From Reticulitermes lucifugus (Eukaryota; Arthropoda; Insecta; Blattodea; Rhinotermitidae), in the NCBI GenBank assembly GCA_026260175.1, contig JAKCWW010002481.1:1-53012 (forward strand): DNA of 53,012 nucleotides, read 5' to 3'. The notes beneath the pieces are model-generated. The model made no database searches. It was given only the letters and a program-made list of their open reading frames with translations, and had not been told where the DNA came from. Shown one piece after another: positions 1 through 17,700 of this stretch. The translations under genes were made by a program, and so were the position numbers. The number at the start of each line of letters is the position of its first letter. The stretch's first letter is position 1.

Positions 1-6563
<6,563 letters not shown>

Positions 6564-6800
6564 CTTAAATTAACTGTCCTACTTTCTTCGGGAAATAATC
6601 CCCAACAGTATTTCGAGGTAGATTCCGAAGGATCTATGCCAAATCCGTGTCAAAATGGCGCAGACGAAGACCCCTCCTGTCCTGCGGGGGCCACTCAATC
6701 CCCAATGTCCAACAGGTTTAGTGATTTACTAACGAAATCCGGATATTTCCGGATTGTACGATGCGTGCTAGAAGTTTAACACCAAACTGATTACATCTGT
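6564..6800 (-). promoter_or_regulatory. Probable eRF1 promoter region
   Basis: Sequence immediately upstream of the eRF1 ATG is less AT-rich and has CpGs. It contains CAAAATGGCG at 6651-6660, similar to a YY1 core, and an ETS-like inverted TTCCGGAT pair near 6740-6757. No TATA box is obvious. The call rests on position and motif likeness only. Confidence 0.35.
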
Positions 6801-7785
6801 AATGCAACTATAAACAAATTTCTGACCACAGTCACACGCTATTCACTGCTTTCCTTTGCACCCACCTCGAACAAACCATGTGCCATGTGCACTACCAAAA
6901 AGGTTTCGAAACTTCTTTACGGACGTCAGCTTTATTCACGATGTTGCAACGTCAGAATAGAATGTTGAGCTGAAGGGTCTGGAAACCGTACAAACGATTT
7001 CAGAGAATGTCAGTTATGAAAATAATAGAACAGTACATAGAAAATGTTTAAAAATTATTATATTTCTAGCTAGTAATATAAAGAATCCACTTCGACAATA
7101 AATATCAATATAAATATTTACTCTCAAGGAACATTAAAAGAATAAATTAGAACAAGTTCCCAAAGTATGTTGGTATTCGTGCAAACTGCGATACACGTTC
7201 AGAAACATCATACCACGGATTACGTCCTGTATACGTCCCATGAAAGTGGTCACGAAATTGAATCGATATCGTTCAAGAGACATAAGCACGTAGTTGTACA
7301 TGTTTTGAGTGGCAACGGCCCCGGAGTGGAATAAAGTGATCGGGGTTCATGGACAGTGATGTGAAGTATAAGAAATGGCTGTGAAAATGTGCGCTGACAA
7401 ATGTCGCGTAGGATGCCATGTCCTATATTGGTTCAGCGCGAGCCACTTATAAGTCATAATAATTTCAATAAAGTTTTCCTAATTCCTCTTTGAAATCCCC
7501 ACTGGGCCCGAAGCTTAAAACTTTCGTTGTACAATAATATTCACTTAGCCGAACATCTCTATCGGTAGGTGTAGAGGGTACAATAACATTCACTGTCTTT
7601 AATTGCGGGTATAGATGACCGTGGCCATTTAAATTTACCCCTGTAGTACCGAGGTTGAAACGTCATGTGGCAGTACTTCCGTTCTCCGTGTTAGTTACTT
7701 TTTATTCGAAGGTGTGAAACAAAAGTAAACTTCACTTTTCGAACCAGCATTTTTTACCCGCCTTAATGACTAAAATTACATTTCT

Positions 7786-8095
7786 AGGTGCGTTCGCAAA
7801 ATTGCGAAGAGCGACTATTAGCTACTTCATGTCTGTGACCGCATGAAAAAACTCTGGTCCCACTGGACAGATTTTCATGAAATTTGGTAATTGAGGATTT
7901 TTCGAAAATCTGTCGAGAAAATTCAAATTTGATTAAAATCTGACAAAAATAACGGGTATTTTACATGAAGACCTATATAAATTCATTATAGTATCTCACT
8001 GAATTCTTCTCATAATGAGAAATGTTTCAGACAAAAGTTGGAGAGAAAGTCAAAACACACATTTTATGTTCAGTAACCCCCCCGTCCCAAAACAG
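7786..8095 (+). repeat. Dispersed repeat, copy 1 (starts TAGGTGCGTTCGCAAAATTG)
   Basis: This segment is about 300 bp long and matches, in reverse, the segment at 51900-52240. Both begin with GTTCGCAAAATTGCGAA, then AGCGACT.TTAGCT, a CCGCATG block, TTTTCATGAAATTTG, CTGTCGAGAAAATTCAA and TTTACATGAAGAC, and end near ACATTTTATGTTCA. The TTCGCAA..TTGCGAA start can form a hairpin. No coding potential; probably a SINE or MITE-like family. A further fragment (GAACTTTACATGAAGACCTATGTAC) is at about 8400. Confidence 0.7.
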
Positions 8096-9491
8096 TCGTG
8101 CTGTTTATGAGATCAGGTAGAAAAATGTGGTACAGCCAGACATGCCACAGGTGACAATATCATGCAGCACAGAAAAGGACTGATTTGCATGCAAGATTAT
8201 ACGACGATAAAATATACACACTTTAATACTTCTTGCTTCATAATTGATTAATTCTGGGTGATCTCGTAAAGTGCTTTATGGCAACACAAAACCTGAGAAG
8301 CTGTGCAAAATCTTGTCTGTCATTACAATGTGTTTAGACAAACTTTATGTCTAAAGAAAGCCATGAGCAAACGAACATTCTTCTGTTTCAATCAGCATCG
8401 GGAACTTTACATGAAGACCTATGTACATTTTATTTTTGCCCGCAACATAAATTTGCCATAAAAGCATTGTTGTGCAACACTAAATACTTTTATGTTATTG
8501 ACAGGGACATGTAGCTCAGCAACACATACAGAAAGCATTGTTGTGTTTCCACGGCAACAATGGTTATGCGAACAAGCCCCTATGTTACGTTACACATACA
8601 TTGCCTATCTTGTTTATACTATGAAATGATTACTTCTTACATGATTTGGATACATGCTAATATATTATGACAAACAAATGCCAGAATTCGGAGTCGTAAA
8701 TGGAAATATATGTCATGAAATACAATATATGTGGCATGAAGTGGTAGCCTTCGTTTGAACTATACATTTATGTGTGAGTAAATGTCATTGGCATGTTATC
8801 AATAAATTTAAAAATCAATAAAAATAGTACTATACAGTGTGCTATATACATTTCTTTCTTTATTAGTTTTGTGGCTTTTGCTGTGGTATGGTTGAGTTGT
8901 CTGTTCTTCTGGGATATGATGCCAGATCACTGGATAATTGGATCCCCAACAGTTTGATTTCTTGAAGACGAGAGCACTATGTTGTATCAAAATGACAGAA
9001 GCCAATTACCCAGTGACACAGTGTCATCCCAGTACAGATACCTCATTTCTTTTGGACTAATCAGAAGTTCTTTCTCCACATGGAATCATGTGAAATGGAA
9101 ATACTGTCTCACATCACATTCACTGCACCCAAACCTTTCTTTGCAGCCACTAACAGTCACTTAGCAAAGTTACTGATGAAGAAGGGAGAAATGTTAGCAT
9201 TTGTTCATGTTGAAGAGTAGAATATATAAACTGACAATTTTGCCATTTGTTTTGTAAGCATGTGAAATGTAGTCACTTTCAGGAAAGAATAAAAATTACA
9301 TGTCTTGAAAGGAGAAAATGTCGAAGAGAATATCTGGAACTGAGGAAAATTAACTGAATGATTAGTACATTACATTATTAGCCTTTCAGGAAATCTATGA
9401 CAAAAGTCCCCTAGTGTATGCAAGTTCCAAGGTTCACAGCAGTATAATCAAGAATTCTGGTCTTCCAAGATGTGACATTGCATCGCTGTGC

Positions 9492-9531
9492 AAGTGGTTC
9501 CTGACATTCTTAAGAAAGTCAGGAACCACTT
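9492..9531. repeat. 40-bp near-perfect palindrome
   Basis: The 14-bp arms (AAGTGGTTCCTGAC and its exact complement) surround an A/A mismatch and the perfect palindrome TTCTTAAGAA, so 38 of 40 positions are self-complementary with no spacer. Confidence 0.9.
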
Positions 9532-10014
9532 ACCCAGTACACCGGACTTAACCTCTGGCCGATGTGCGCTGGATTTCCAAGGACCGCTTCAGTCGAAGGA
9601 CTTCCCCGTGGTTTTTGTATTATCACAGGGCCTTGTTATCCAGGCCAAGGATGAAGTAATCTCAGGGTTGTAGATGAATTATTTGGGTTCTTCAAATAAC
9701 TGGCAGTGTTCACGAAATTAAGTTTATTAAATGATACAATCAGTGTTGCAGTTGGTTCTCTCAAGTAATACAAATAATAAAGCAATGACTATCATCTTGT
9801 TTGCCCTACGCTTGACCGCTCACTGACCAAGTTCCAAATTGAATTTAAACAAGTCATTAACCGAAAATGAGAAGAGATAAGTGATCTTAAGCCACCAAGT
9901 TGGTACTGAAATTCACATGGCTCACAAGAGAATGTCTTCTAGAGGTCCACAAAAGAATTAACTTTTTCCACAATAACTAATTTTGCACCAGTGATCAGTC
10001 TCACACATGAAATC

Positions 10015-10212
10015 CTCCTCTCCAAGAACTGAGTGATCGAGCAACCAAGTAACCTCTCTTCTCCCCAGAACTGAATAACGAAGTAATCAAGTAATCTCTC
10101 TTTTCCCCAGAACTGTATAATAAAGTAATCAAGTAATCTCTCTTCTCCCCAGAACTGTATAATGAAGTAATCGAGTAATCTCTCTTCTCCCCAGAACTGA
10201 ATAATGAAGCAA
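10015..10212. repeat. Tandem minisatellite, 42-bp period, about 4.7 copies
   Basis: The unit CTCTCTTCTCCCCAGAACTG plus AATAACGAAGTAATCAAGTAAT starts at 10054, 10096, 10138 and 10180, exactly 42 bp apart, preceded by a more diverged unit from about 10015. Units differ at a few positions. Confidence 0.9.
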
Positions 10213-11250
10213 CCCCTTATGTTAACTTACGCATCTCCCCGTACCTAATTCGAATAAGTTCCATGGTCAGTGATTGGTCATTAGTCACGTTAGGCCACAC
10301 ACCACAGAAATAATTACTGAAATTAATACATACTTAAGCATTTTCATTGGTGGACGTGGTGGTGTTCTTCCACGGTCACCCTTGGGAACTAATTCCCTAT
10401 ACCCTATGTGAGGTCACGAAAACACAGCTGAGAACGTGACCACATCGGATTCTACAAGATTAAAATATAAAGGTAAAGAATTTGTGAACAATAAAAGTCT
10501 TAAGCATTGACAGGAAACCTGTGACATGCAGTTTCCTGCACCTGTTCACCCTGTAGGTACATCACTTACAAATTAACATTGAGGTAGCCAACAGGAACGA
10601 TCCGTTATACCAGTGATGCAGCATCACAACCCAGAAGACCAGAATCCTCAAAGTGTAGATAATGTAGGAGAATCTAGAAAATGATAAGCTTAGAATCTGT
10701 CTAGAATCGGGAAACCTCATGCGCAATAACCACTTGGTAGACCATGGATAAAAAGTATGATGGATTTTAATACGTTAGGCTGCAAGGATCAGAGGTTGAT
10801 GGCACTGATCAGGATTGTGCCCAGTTACATGTGATGTAACTGTGATCTGGAATAAATCATTTGATACGACACGTACTGTCTAAGTGGTACTGAATATTTG
10901 GACTCAATATATCAAAGACCATATGCAACTTCATTTTTTCTGCATCAGCAAATAGAATTCCTGGACACAAGAGCCACGGCACTTTTGAAGGTTTAGTTAA
11001 ATTGATCATCATGCACACCAAGAGACATTATGCATTTGGTAAACGTCTCCTCACAAAGGAAAATGACAGAAAATTTTTTTTCGTTAGTACTGAGAATTTT
11101 CTTCACAGTATAATCATTACTTGCACTGGTTATAGTAGTCATAAACTGATCAGCTTAGCCTCAGAACCTCTAACAATTCCCCAGTGAGAAACTTAGGATA
11201 AAATCTGTTATACAACCTAATTTTTTAATAGACTATCAGATGACGAAGGC

Positions 11251-11256
11251 TTTATT
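11251..11256 (-). terminator. Candidate ACBD3 polyadenylation signal
   Basis: AATAAA on the minus strand (TTTATT on plus), about 210 nt downstream of the ACBD3 stop. It is the closest canonical hexamer I see in that 3' flank. Confidence 0.45.
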
Positions 11257-11465
11257 AACCACGAATTCAATTTACACAGATTTTCTTACACTTAACCAGT
11301 ATGTACAGCATAATGTATTACAAATGTACACCTACAACACACACACTTGTGGTGGACCACACGACTTGTCAACTCTAAATGACAATGGCACAGCCTCTGA
11401 CCCAACCAGCACTGTACTATCAGCCCATGGCTGGCCTTGAATAAAATAAATACCACAGCACCTGC

Positions 11466-11704
11466 TCAACGTGTGTAGTAGACCCGGTAGTACAATGTCT
11501 TCGAACGCCATAATGAATACGAGTTATCAAACTTGAGGAGATAAACACCCTGTCCTGGATACACATGACTACCAGCGTAAACTTCCTCCTGGCAGTCTCG
11601 TCGGTACACTGGCACAATGATGGACAGTGGAGGACGGTTGCTCATGTCTGTTGCCTTTGTGCCTGCCACCCCACTGCCATGTTCCACATCCTCGCCCAGC
11701 AGTT
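11466..11704 (-). CDS. ACBD3: ACBD3 coding exon 9 (GOLD C-terminus and stop)
   Basis: Acceptor GTGTTACAG|AACTG and stop TGA at 11468-11466. It encodes [20 protein letters not shown] through the nearly invariant C-terminus LYYRVYYTR. Confidence 0.96.
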
Positions 11705-14700
11705 CTGTAACACAACAAATTCATATACAGTTCTGTAACACAACAAGTTGATATAGAGGTCCTACAAAAGAGCAACCAGATCAGCAATAACTGATTTAAA
11801 ACAGCATGTCTCATTTTAATGCAGAAGTATGATGTGGCAACTTTTGTACCTCAAGAAACTATGTCATAACCTGGTCATCACAGCTTGCCTGTACAAATTC
11901 AGTATACAATTCAATAACAGACTTATCTTATCTTCCCAAAGGGCCCGTCAGCAAAAGCTCCGGATGCACCGCAGCCTGAGGCTTATTGTGCAGGACTATG
12001 TTATTCTCTCAGCACAGACTCATTAACCCTGTGTCTTTTACAAAGCGACACAGGTCTTTTAACGACGCCGTGCTTATGTCTTTTGGTTCAGCAAAGAACT
12101 TCCCAAAGATATTACTAAACCAACAACTGAATTTACTCAAAAACTATCCATCAGAACAAGATATAAATCAATATAAGTACTCTGAGGATGGAGAAGCTGG
12201 CACTTTAAGTAAACAACACACAGTTCTAGGTTGACTTACTGCTTTCTTAGATGACTCCATGTAGTTGGTAGAAATTATGTAAATTTCTACCAGATTACAC
12301 AATATCAGAAAACAGATCCTCACAGTCACCCGTGAGAACCTCATATATTCCACACTTCCAGGCAGAACTCATCAAACCTACTTTCCTACTCCAGGCTTCC
12401 ATTGCTACATACAAATCTTGTGTTGCAAATGTCTTATTTAGATTGTGTAAATTCATAATCCAACAATAAGATTCAATTTAGGTCATGAGTTTGTGGTCTC
12501 AACTTGCACACATATTATCATATGATCAAACTGTAACTGGGGCAAATTTTTATTGCTTGCAACTGTAAATATGTTACAGATTATTATGTGTTCTCTGAGA
12601 GCACAATAAGCCTAAGGCTGCGGTGCATCCGGAGCGAATGCCGACGGGCCCATAGAAAGAAGAAGAAGAAGATGTGTTCTCTGTAGAACATGCAAAGTCA
12701 TATCTGTCCTGAAAGCCATTCATATATTTCTTGTTTACACACACCTACCTCCAATTCGGTAATTTTTTCCAGCAAACCACAAGTGAAGCACAAAGACTAG
12801 CACGTCCATTAGCATACAAACACCCCAGGAACAAAATAAACTACATCCAGTGTCACTAATATCCAAGGCTACTTCGATTGCTTAAACACATCCCTCTGAT
12901 CTTCATAAAAGTTGGTTTTGGTTATTTTAATCTCCTAAAATTCATAACTGAAAAACACTAGTTTAAAAATGTCAGAAATGTCACTCATGTCATTTAGTAC
13001 ACCCTACAAAGAATAGTTCCCCCTGCCCCCTATAATCCGACATTGCTTTCTATATTAAATCTATCACTAAAGCCAGTATCTACACCACCACCACCAAATG
13101 TCCTCCATGTCCTCCTCCTCCTACTACTACTACATGAACTGACTAATTAACTAACATCATCACCTTCTTCTTCTTCACCATAATAATAATAATAATCATC
13201 ATTTCAACTGTCATTGCATCCAATACAGCTTGTTTTGAAATATTTGTATGTAAACTTCCAACACAGCTGACCCTTATCTCACAACAGTGATAGTCACAGT
13301 TATCATCATGGACAGCACAGTGTAATATAGTGTCTCAAATCATAAAGTTGTAAGTTTATTTGAATGCAGCTCCACTTCAAAATACTGTACTTACCTGAAT
13401 GCAAGATAAGGTTTCTTCCTTACAATTTGGTATTTGAATATGTGAAGTCATCTTTAATTTGTGTACAGAGTGTGAAACTGAACCATGCCAAGCTCAATCA
13501 GACCGTGCTGAGCCAAACCAAGATGTGCATTGCCAAATTGCCACAAGTGTAGCCAAAAGAAAGAACAGCAAATTCTAGCTCTGATCGATGAGCATTATAG
13601 GTTATTCATTATACCAGTAAAATGGTAGACCATGTAGAGAAGAAGGCTGCCAGTGCAATCTGGGATCAGGCAAAGTTATGATGCCAAATTTAAATAACTG
13701 CCATGCTGCAAGAAAGTTCAGGGTATTGGAAGTAATGTCCAAAGGTGTAGGCAACCAAAGCAGTATCTGAAAATGAGAGCTCCACACAAAAATATTTCAG
13801 TAGATCCAATGATGGTCATTTCCAGAAACTAGGATAAGATACTGTTCAGTCTGTGCATTTCTCTTTGTCAAAGAACTCTGTTTTGGCAGAAACTTCCAAC
13901 GGACTTTGAGAAGGTTGTTGCTTTTCAATGACATGTGAACAGATTCTACAACATGAAGGATTACATCCTTAGCGAAACAGTATGCCAATGAAACCACAGT
14001 GTATTTCAACATGCTTACAAATTATGTCAGTGATATCTGGACCAAATATGTTGTAAGGACAACATCAGGTAATGAAGAGATGTAACTGGTATTAGCAGAT
14101 GGTAGCAAATTATCACATGTAATTTTAAACTGCAAAACAATGCCCAAGGAGCAAATGTCTAGTGGAATCATTGGCAGATGCCAACTTAAAGGTTGGATGA
14201 CCCACAAACTTTTGAAGGATTGGTTGGTGGAGGTGTGGAACAGAAATTCAAGAACTTCAAGGGTGCTCGTGAGAGAACAGTTGATGCTGATATTGGGTGT
14301 ATTTAACACATTCACTGCCAAAGTCAACCATGGTCAATTTAAGTATTTACGTTTTAATTTGCCAGCGTCGACTTTTAGACGGTCTAAAGTTTACTCTGCT
14401 CTTTTGCCACGCACACAATAATTTCTGTCACGAAACATGTTATATCTTTATTAATCCCTAGCTGACGTAACTAGAAAACCTATAAGCATTTGGTCACGTA
14501 CATTAGGGTAGAAAAATATCAAAACTATATCGCAATGTTTATGTTTAGTCTCGAGCTGAGCAAGTGATTTGTGAGGCTGCAGTCGGTAGCGTGTTTCCTT
14601 TCTGTGAAGTTGTTTGTGAGCTTATTTATACATAAAGTGCAATATGGCTAATAGGAAAAGAACATTGCCTGGAACTGAAGCAGAATAGTGGCTTCTATTG

Positions 14701-17700
14701 ATGAGGAACTTGCGAATGACAGTGATTCAGACACAGATTGTGTCCTGGAAATATCAAGTAGTGAGGAGAGTGATGATGAGAACGACATTTCAGACTTCGG
14801 TCCGGGCCCTAGTGTAGACGGGTTTCGTAAAAAAGATCGTCAGTACAATTTGCTTTTCAAAATGGAACAGATATGATGGAATATGTTGATAATTACACCA
14901 CTCCAGGACTCATTCAAATTGTTGTCAACCAGACAAATTTATACGCACAACAGATCGCGACAATGCCATGACCCGTTACTAAATATGCACGTAGTGAACA
15001 ATGGAAACCTGTGACAATATATGAAATGAAGAANNNNNNNNNNNNNNNNNNNNNNNNNNNNNNNNNNNNNNNNNNNNNNNNNNNNNNNNNNNNNNNNNNN
15101 NNNNNNNNNNNNNNNNNNNNNNNNNNNNNNNNNNNNNNNNNNNNNNNNNNNNNNNNNNNNNNNNNNNNNNNNNNNNNNNNNNNNNNNNNNNNNNNNNNNN
15201 NNNNNNNNNNNNNNNNNNNNNNNNNNNNNNNNNNNNNNNNNNNNNNNNNNNNNNNNNNNNNNNNNNNNNNNNNNNNNNNNNNNNNNNNNNNNNNNNNNNN
15301 NNNNNNNNNNNNNNNNNNNNNNNNNNNNNNNNNNNNNNNNNNNNNNNNNNNNNNNNNNNNNNNNNNNNNNNNNNNNNNNNNNNNNNNNNNNNNNNNNNNN
15401 NNNNNNNNNNNNNNNNNNNNNNNNNNNNNNNNNNNNNNNNNNNNNNNNNNNNNNNNNNNNNNNNNNNNNNNNNNNNNNNNNNNNNNNNNNNNNNNNNNNN
15501 NNNNNNNNNNNNNNNNNNNNNNNNNNNNNNNNNNNNNNNNNNNNNNNNNNNNNNNNNNNNNNNNNNNNNNNNNNNNNNNNNNNNNNNNNNNNNNNNNNNN
15601 NNNNNNNNNNNNNNNNNNNNNNNNNNNNNNNNNNNNNNNNNNNNNNNNNNNNNNNNNNNNNNNNNNNNNNNNNNNNNNNNNNNNNNNNNNNNNNNNNNNN
15701 NNNNNNNNNNNNNNNNNNNNNNNNNNNNNNNNNNNNNNNNNNNNNNNNNNNNNNNNNNNNNNNNNNNNNNNNNNNNNNNNNNNNNNNNNNNNNNNNNNNN
15801 NNNNNNNNNNNNNNNNNNNNNNNNNNNNNNNNNNNNNNNNNNNNNNNNNNNNNNNNNNNNNNNNNNNNNNNNNNNNNNNNNNNNNNNNNNNNNNNNNNNN
15901 NNNNNNNNNNNNNNNNNNNNNNAAATCATTCCTAGATTACTTAGTGGATGTCAGTGAAAATCTTATACACACAAGAGAAGATGTAACAACAATCAACACC
16001 ATCGTCATCATTAGACAAGTCGCAAGACTCGAGCAGAACGCCTACACCAACTCCACCGCAACGAGCCCCGAAAAGTAACCCACCTGGCAGGCTTCATGGA
16101 GAATTGAAAAATCATAAACTCGTGCATATCCCTCCTACAAGGAAAGACAAGACACCTACATGAAGATGTCGAGTGTGTATACGGAAAAATATCAAGAAAG
16201 AAACGAGATTTGTTTGCGCACATTGCGGTGTTCTTCTCCATCCAGAAGGCTGCTACACAAGATATCATACACTGAAACATTACTAAAGGTGTGCTCAAAA
16301 TTTCAAATTTTTATCTCTTACAGTTTCCTCGTAATTGATTTTTTTTATAAGAAGACACACTAGTTGTTTAACATTCAATAAATCCGTGGCAATTTAACAC
16401 CCTCGGGGATTTAAATACCCGGCAGTGAACGTATTAAGAGATGTCCAATACCAGAAAGAAAAGCCACAACCAGTTCCATAAACAGGGACCTTGTGGTCAC
16501 ACTTGGGGGGATGTGAACATGCCACTCCAAGATCACCTAAAGCAGTTGTATGGTGAATGGCTCTTTGAAGAGGACCAAGCTTTGATCCCAGCATGAAGAA
16601 TCAAGCCTGGGTGACTGTTCCTCATCAGTGGATTACCATGGCATGGCAGTGCATATAACCAGAAATGAATGTATGTTTAAAAAGTAGTGTATATCCAATC
16701 ACTGAACAGGTCTGATAACGATATGCTATGGCATGACAGTGACAAGGTTGGGAATGGTAGCAGGGAGTGTGAGGAAGATGAAGGCACTGACTGTCAGGAT
16801 GGACATTCTATAATGAATGTGAAAAGAGTAACAATGTTCTGTAAAGGTAGATGGAATCTGATGTTTTGTGTATGAACTATACAAAATCAACAGTAAAATA
16901 TTTTTTTTTCTCAGCAGATGTCTTATTACAGCAGTTATCTTCGGTTCAGAAAAATACATTTTCCCTTGGCACATATGTTTTATGTTGGAGCGGAGGGGTT
17001 GTCTTAGATTAATATTATCTTGCATTCAGGTATATACAGAATCTGTAATTTAGAGAAAAATATCTTTTTAAAAGTAGGATTCAGTGGGCCCAGTCCATTT
17101 CACAACCATAATATGACAGTTGTAATTGTGACAAGTGAATGCCTAACCAGTACCATGGCTGACCTCTCACTTCTCAGAGGAGTATGTTCATGTCGTCAAG
17201 CAAGTAGCCTCTTACAGTGTTAAAAATCTATCTACAAATAAAAACCATCTTCATGAATGCATTAGACCCATAAGTTATATCATCCATACCATCATCATCA
17301 TCTTCCTCATTGTCATCATCATCTTCATCATCTTCATCTTCACTCTCTGAAATGTGAACTGACACTTGGCTACTTGCAGACTTAGTCCACTCAAAGTACA
17401 CTCCAAAGCCTATATCATAACTGTCAGTAGCAAACTCCCAGAACAGACATGTGCCATCCTCATGTGTTGGTACTCGGACCTACAACAATGCAGAAACAGA
17501 ACTGTTCTCAACACATGAACTGGGTGGGGTAGTTTCTGGAGAGAAATTTAAATTTCCTTAGTCCTGGAGTACGATTTTTATTGTGATGCCTTTGTAACTG
17601 CAGAAGTTTGATATGATTCCCAGTCACCTGTCCTTTTAGCTTGATTAAAAAGCCATCTTGTTGAAGCTTTAAGGCAGCTCAACTCTTTGTTCCACCAAGG

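Larger units (their letters stand above)
6801..11465. other. Intergenic region between eRF1 and ACBD3
   Basis: About 4.7 kb with no gene recognised. It holds a dispersed repeat (7786-8095), a 40-bp palindrome, a 42-bp tandem repeat and the 3' flank of ACBD3. Short reading frames at 8808-9673 and 11002-11440 show no family resemblance. Confidence 0.6.
14303..16437 (+). mobile_element. piggyBac-type transposon (TTAA target) inserted in the pogo element
   Basis: Flanked by TTAA at 14303-14306 and 16434-16437. The termini match in inverted orientation: left TTAA-CACATTCACTGCC, right complement TTAA-TACGTTCACTGCC, 11 of 13 identical after the TTAA. Inside is a decayed piggyBac transposase, split by an assembly gap at 15034-15922. 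The target is exact: dropping the element and one TTAA lets the pogo frame run through the junction. Confidence 0.88.
13388..17036 (+). mobile_element. pogo-like DNA transposon interrupted by piggyBac
   Basis: Terminal inverted repeats share ACCTGAATGCAAGATAA (left from 13393; right, complement, ending 17032), each preceded outside by TA, the target site typical of the Tc1/mariner/pogo group. The inner sequence is a decayed pogo-type DDE transposase on the plus strand in two blocks, about 13640-14302 and 16438-16850. Recognisable parts are SYDAKFK near the N-terminal helix-turn-helix, LADGSKL-like and [22 protein letters not shown] before the insertion, and [29 protein letters not shown] and an acidic tail after it. 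Stops and frameshifts make it inactive. Without the insert the element is about 1.5 kb. Confidence 0.85.
11705..17289 (-). other. ACBD3 intron 8
   Basis: A 5.6-kb intron that holds an inverted repeat pair (11941-12651) and the pogo-like transposon with its piggyBac insertion (13388-17036), which is about two thirds of the intron. No other exon is visible. Confidence 0.85.

Noticed and set aside
10015-10212. A CRISPR-like array
   Set aside because: The whole 42-bp unit is repeated without unique spacers, and the genome is eukaryotic.
14979-16078. Two long reading frames spanning 15034-15922
   Set aside because: They consist almost wholly of N; only the piggyBac flanks are real sequence.
17281-17345. 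CAT/CTT microsatellite on the plus strand
   Set aside because: Most of it (17290 onward) is the Asp/Glu-coding end of ACBD3 exon 8, with in-phase donor and matching next exon.
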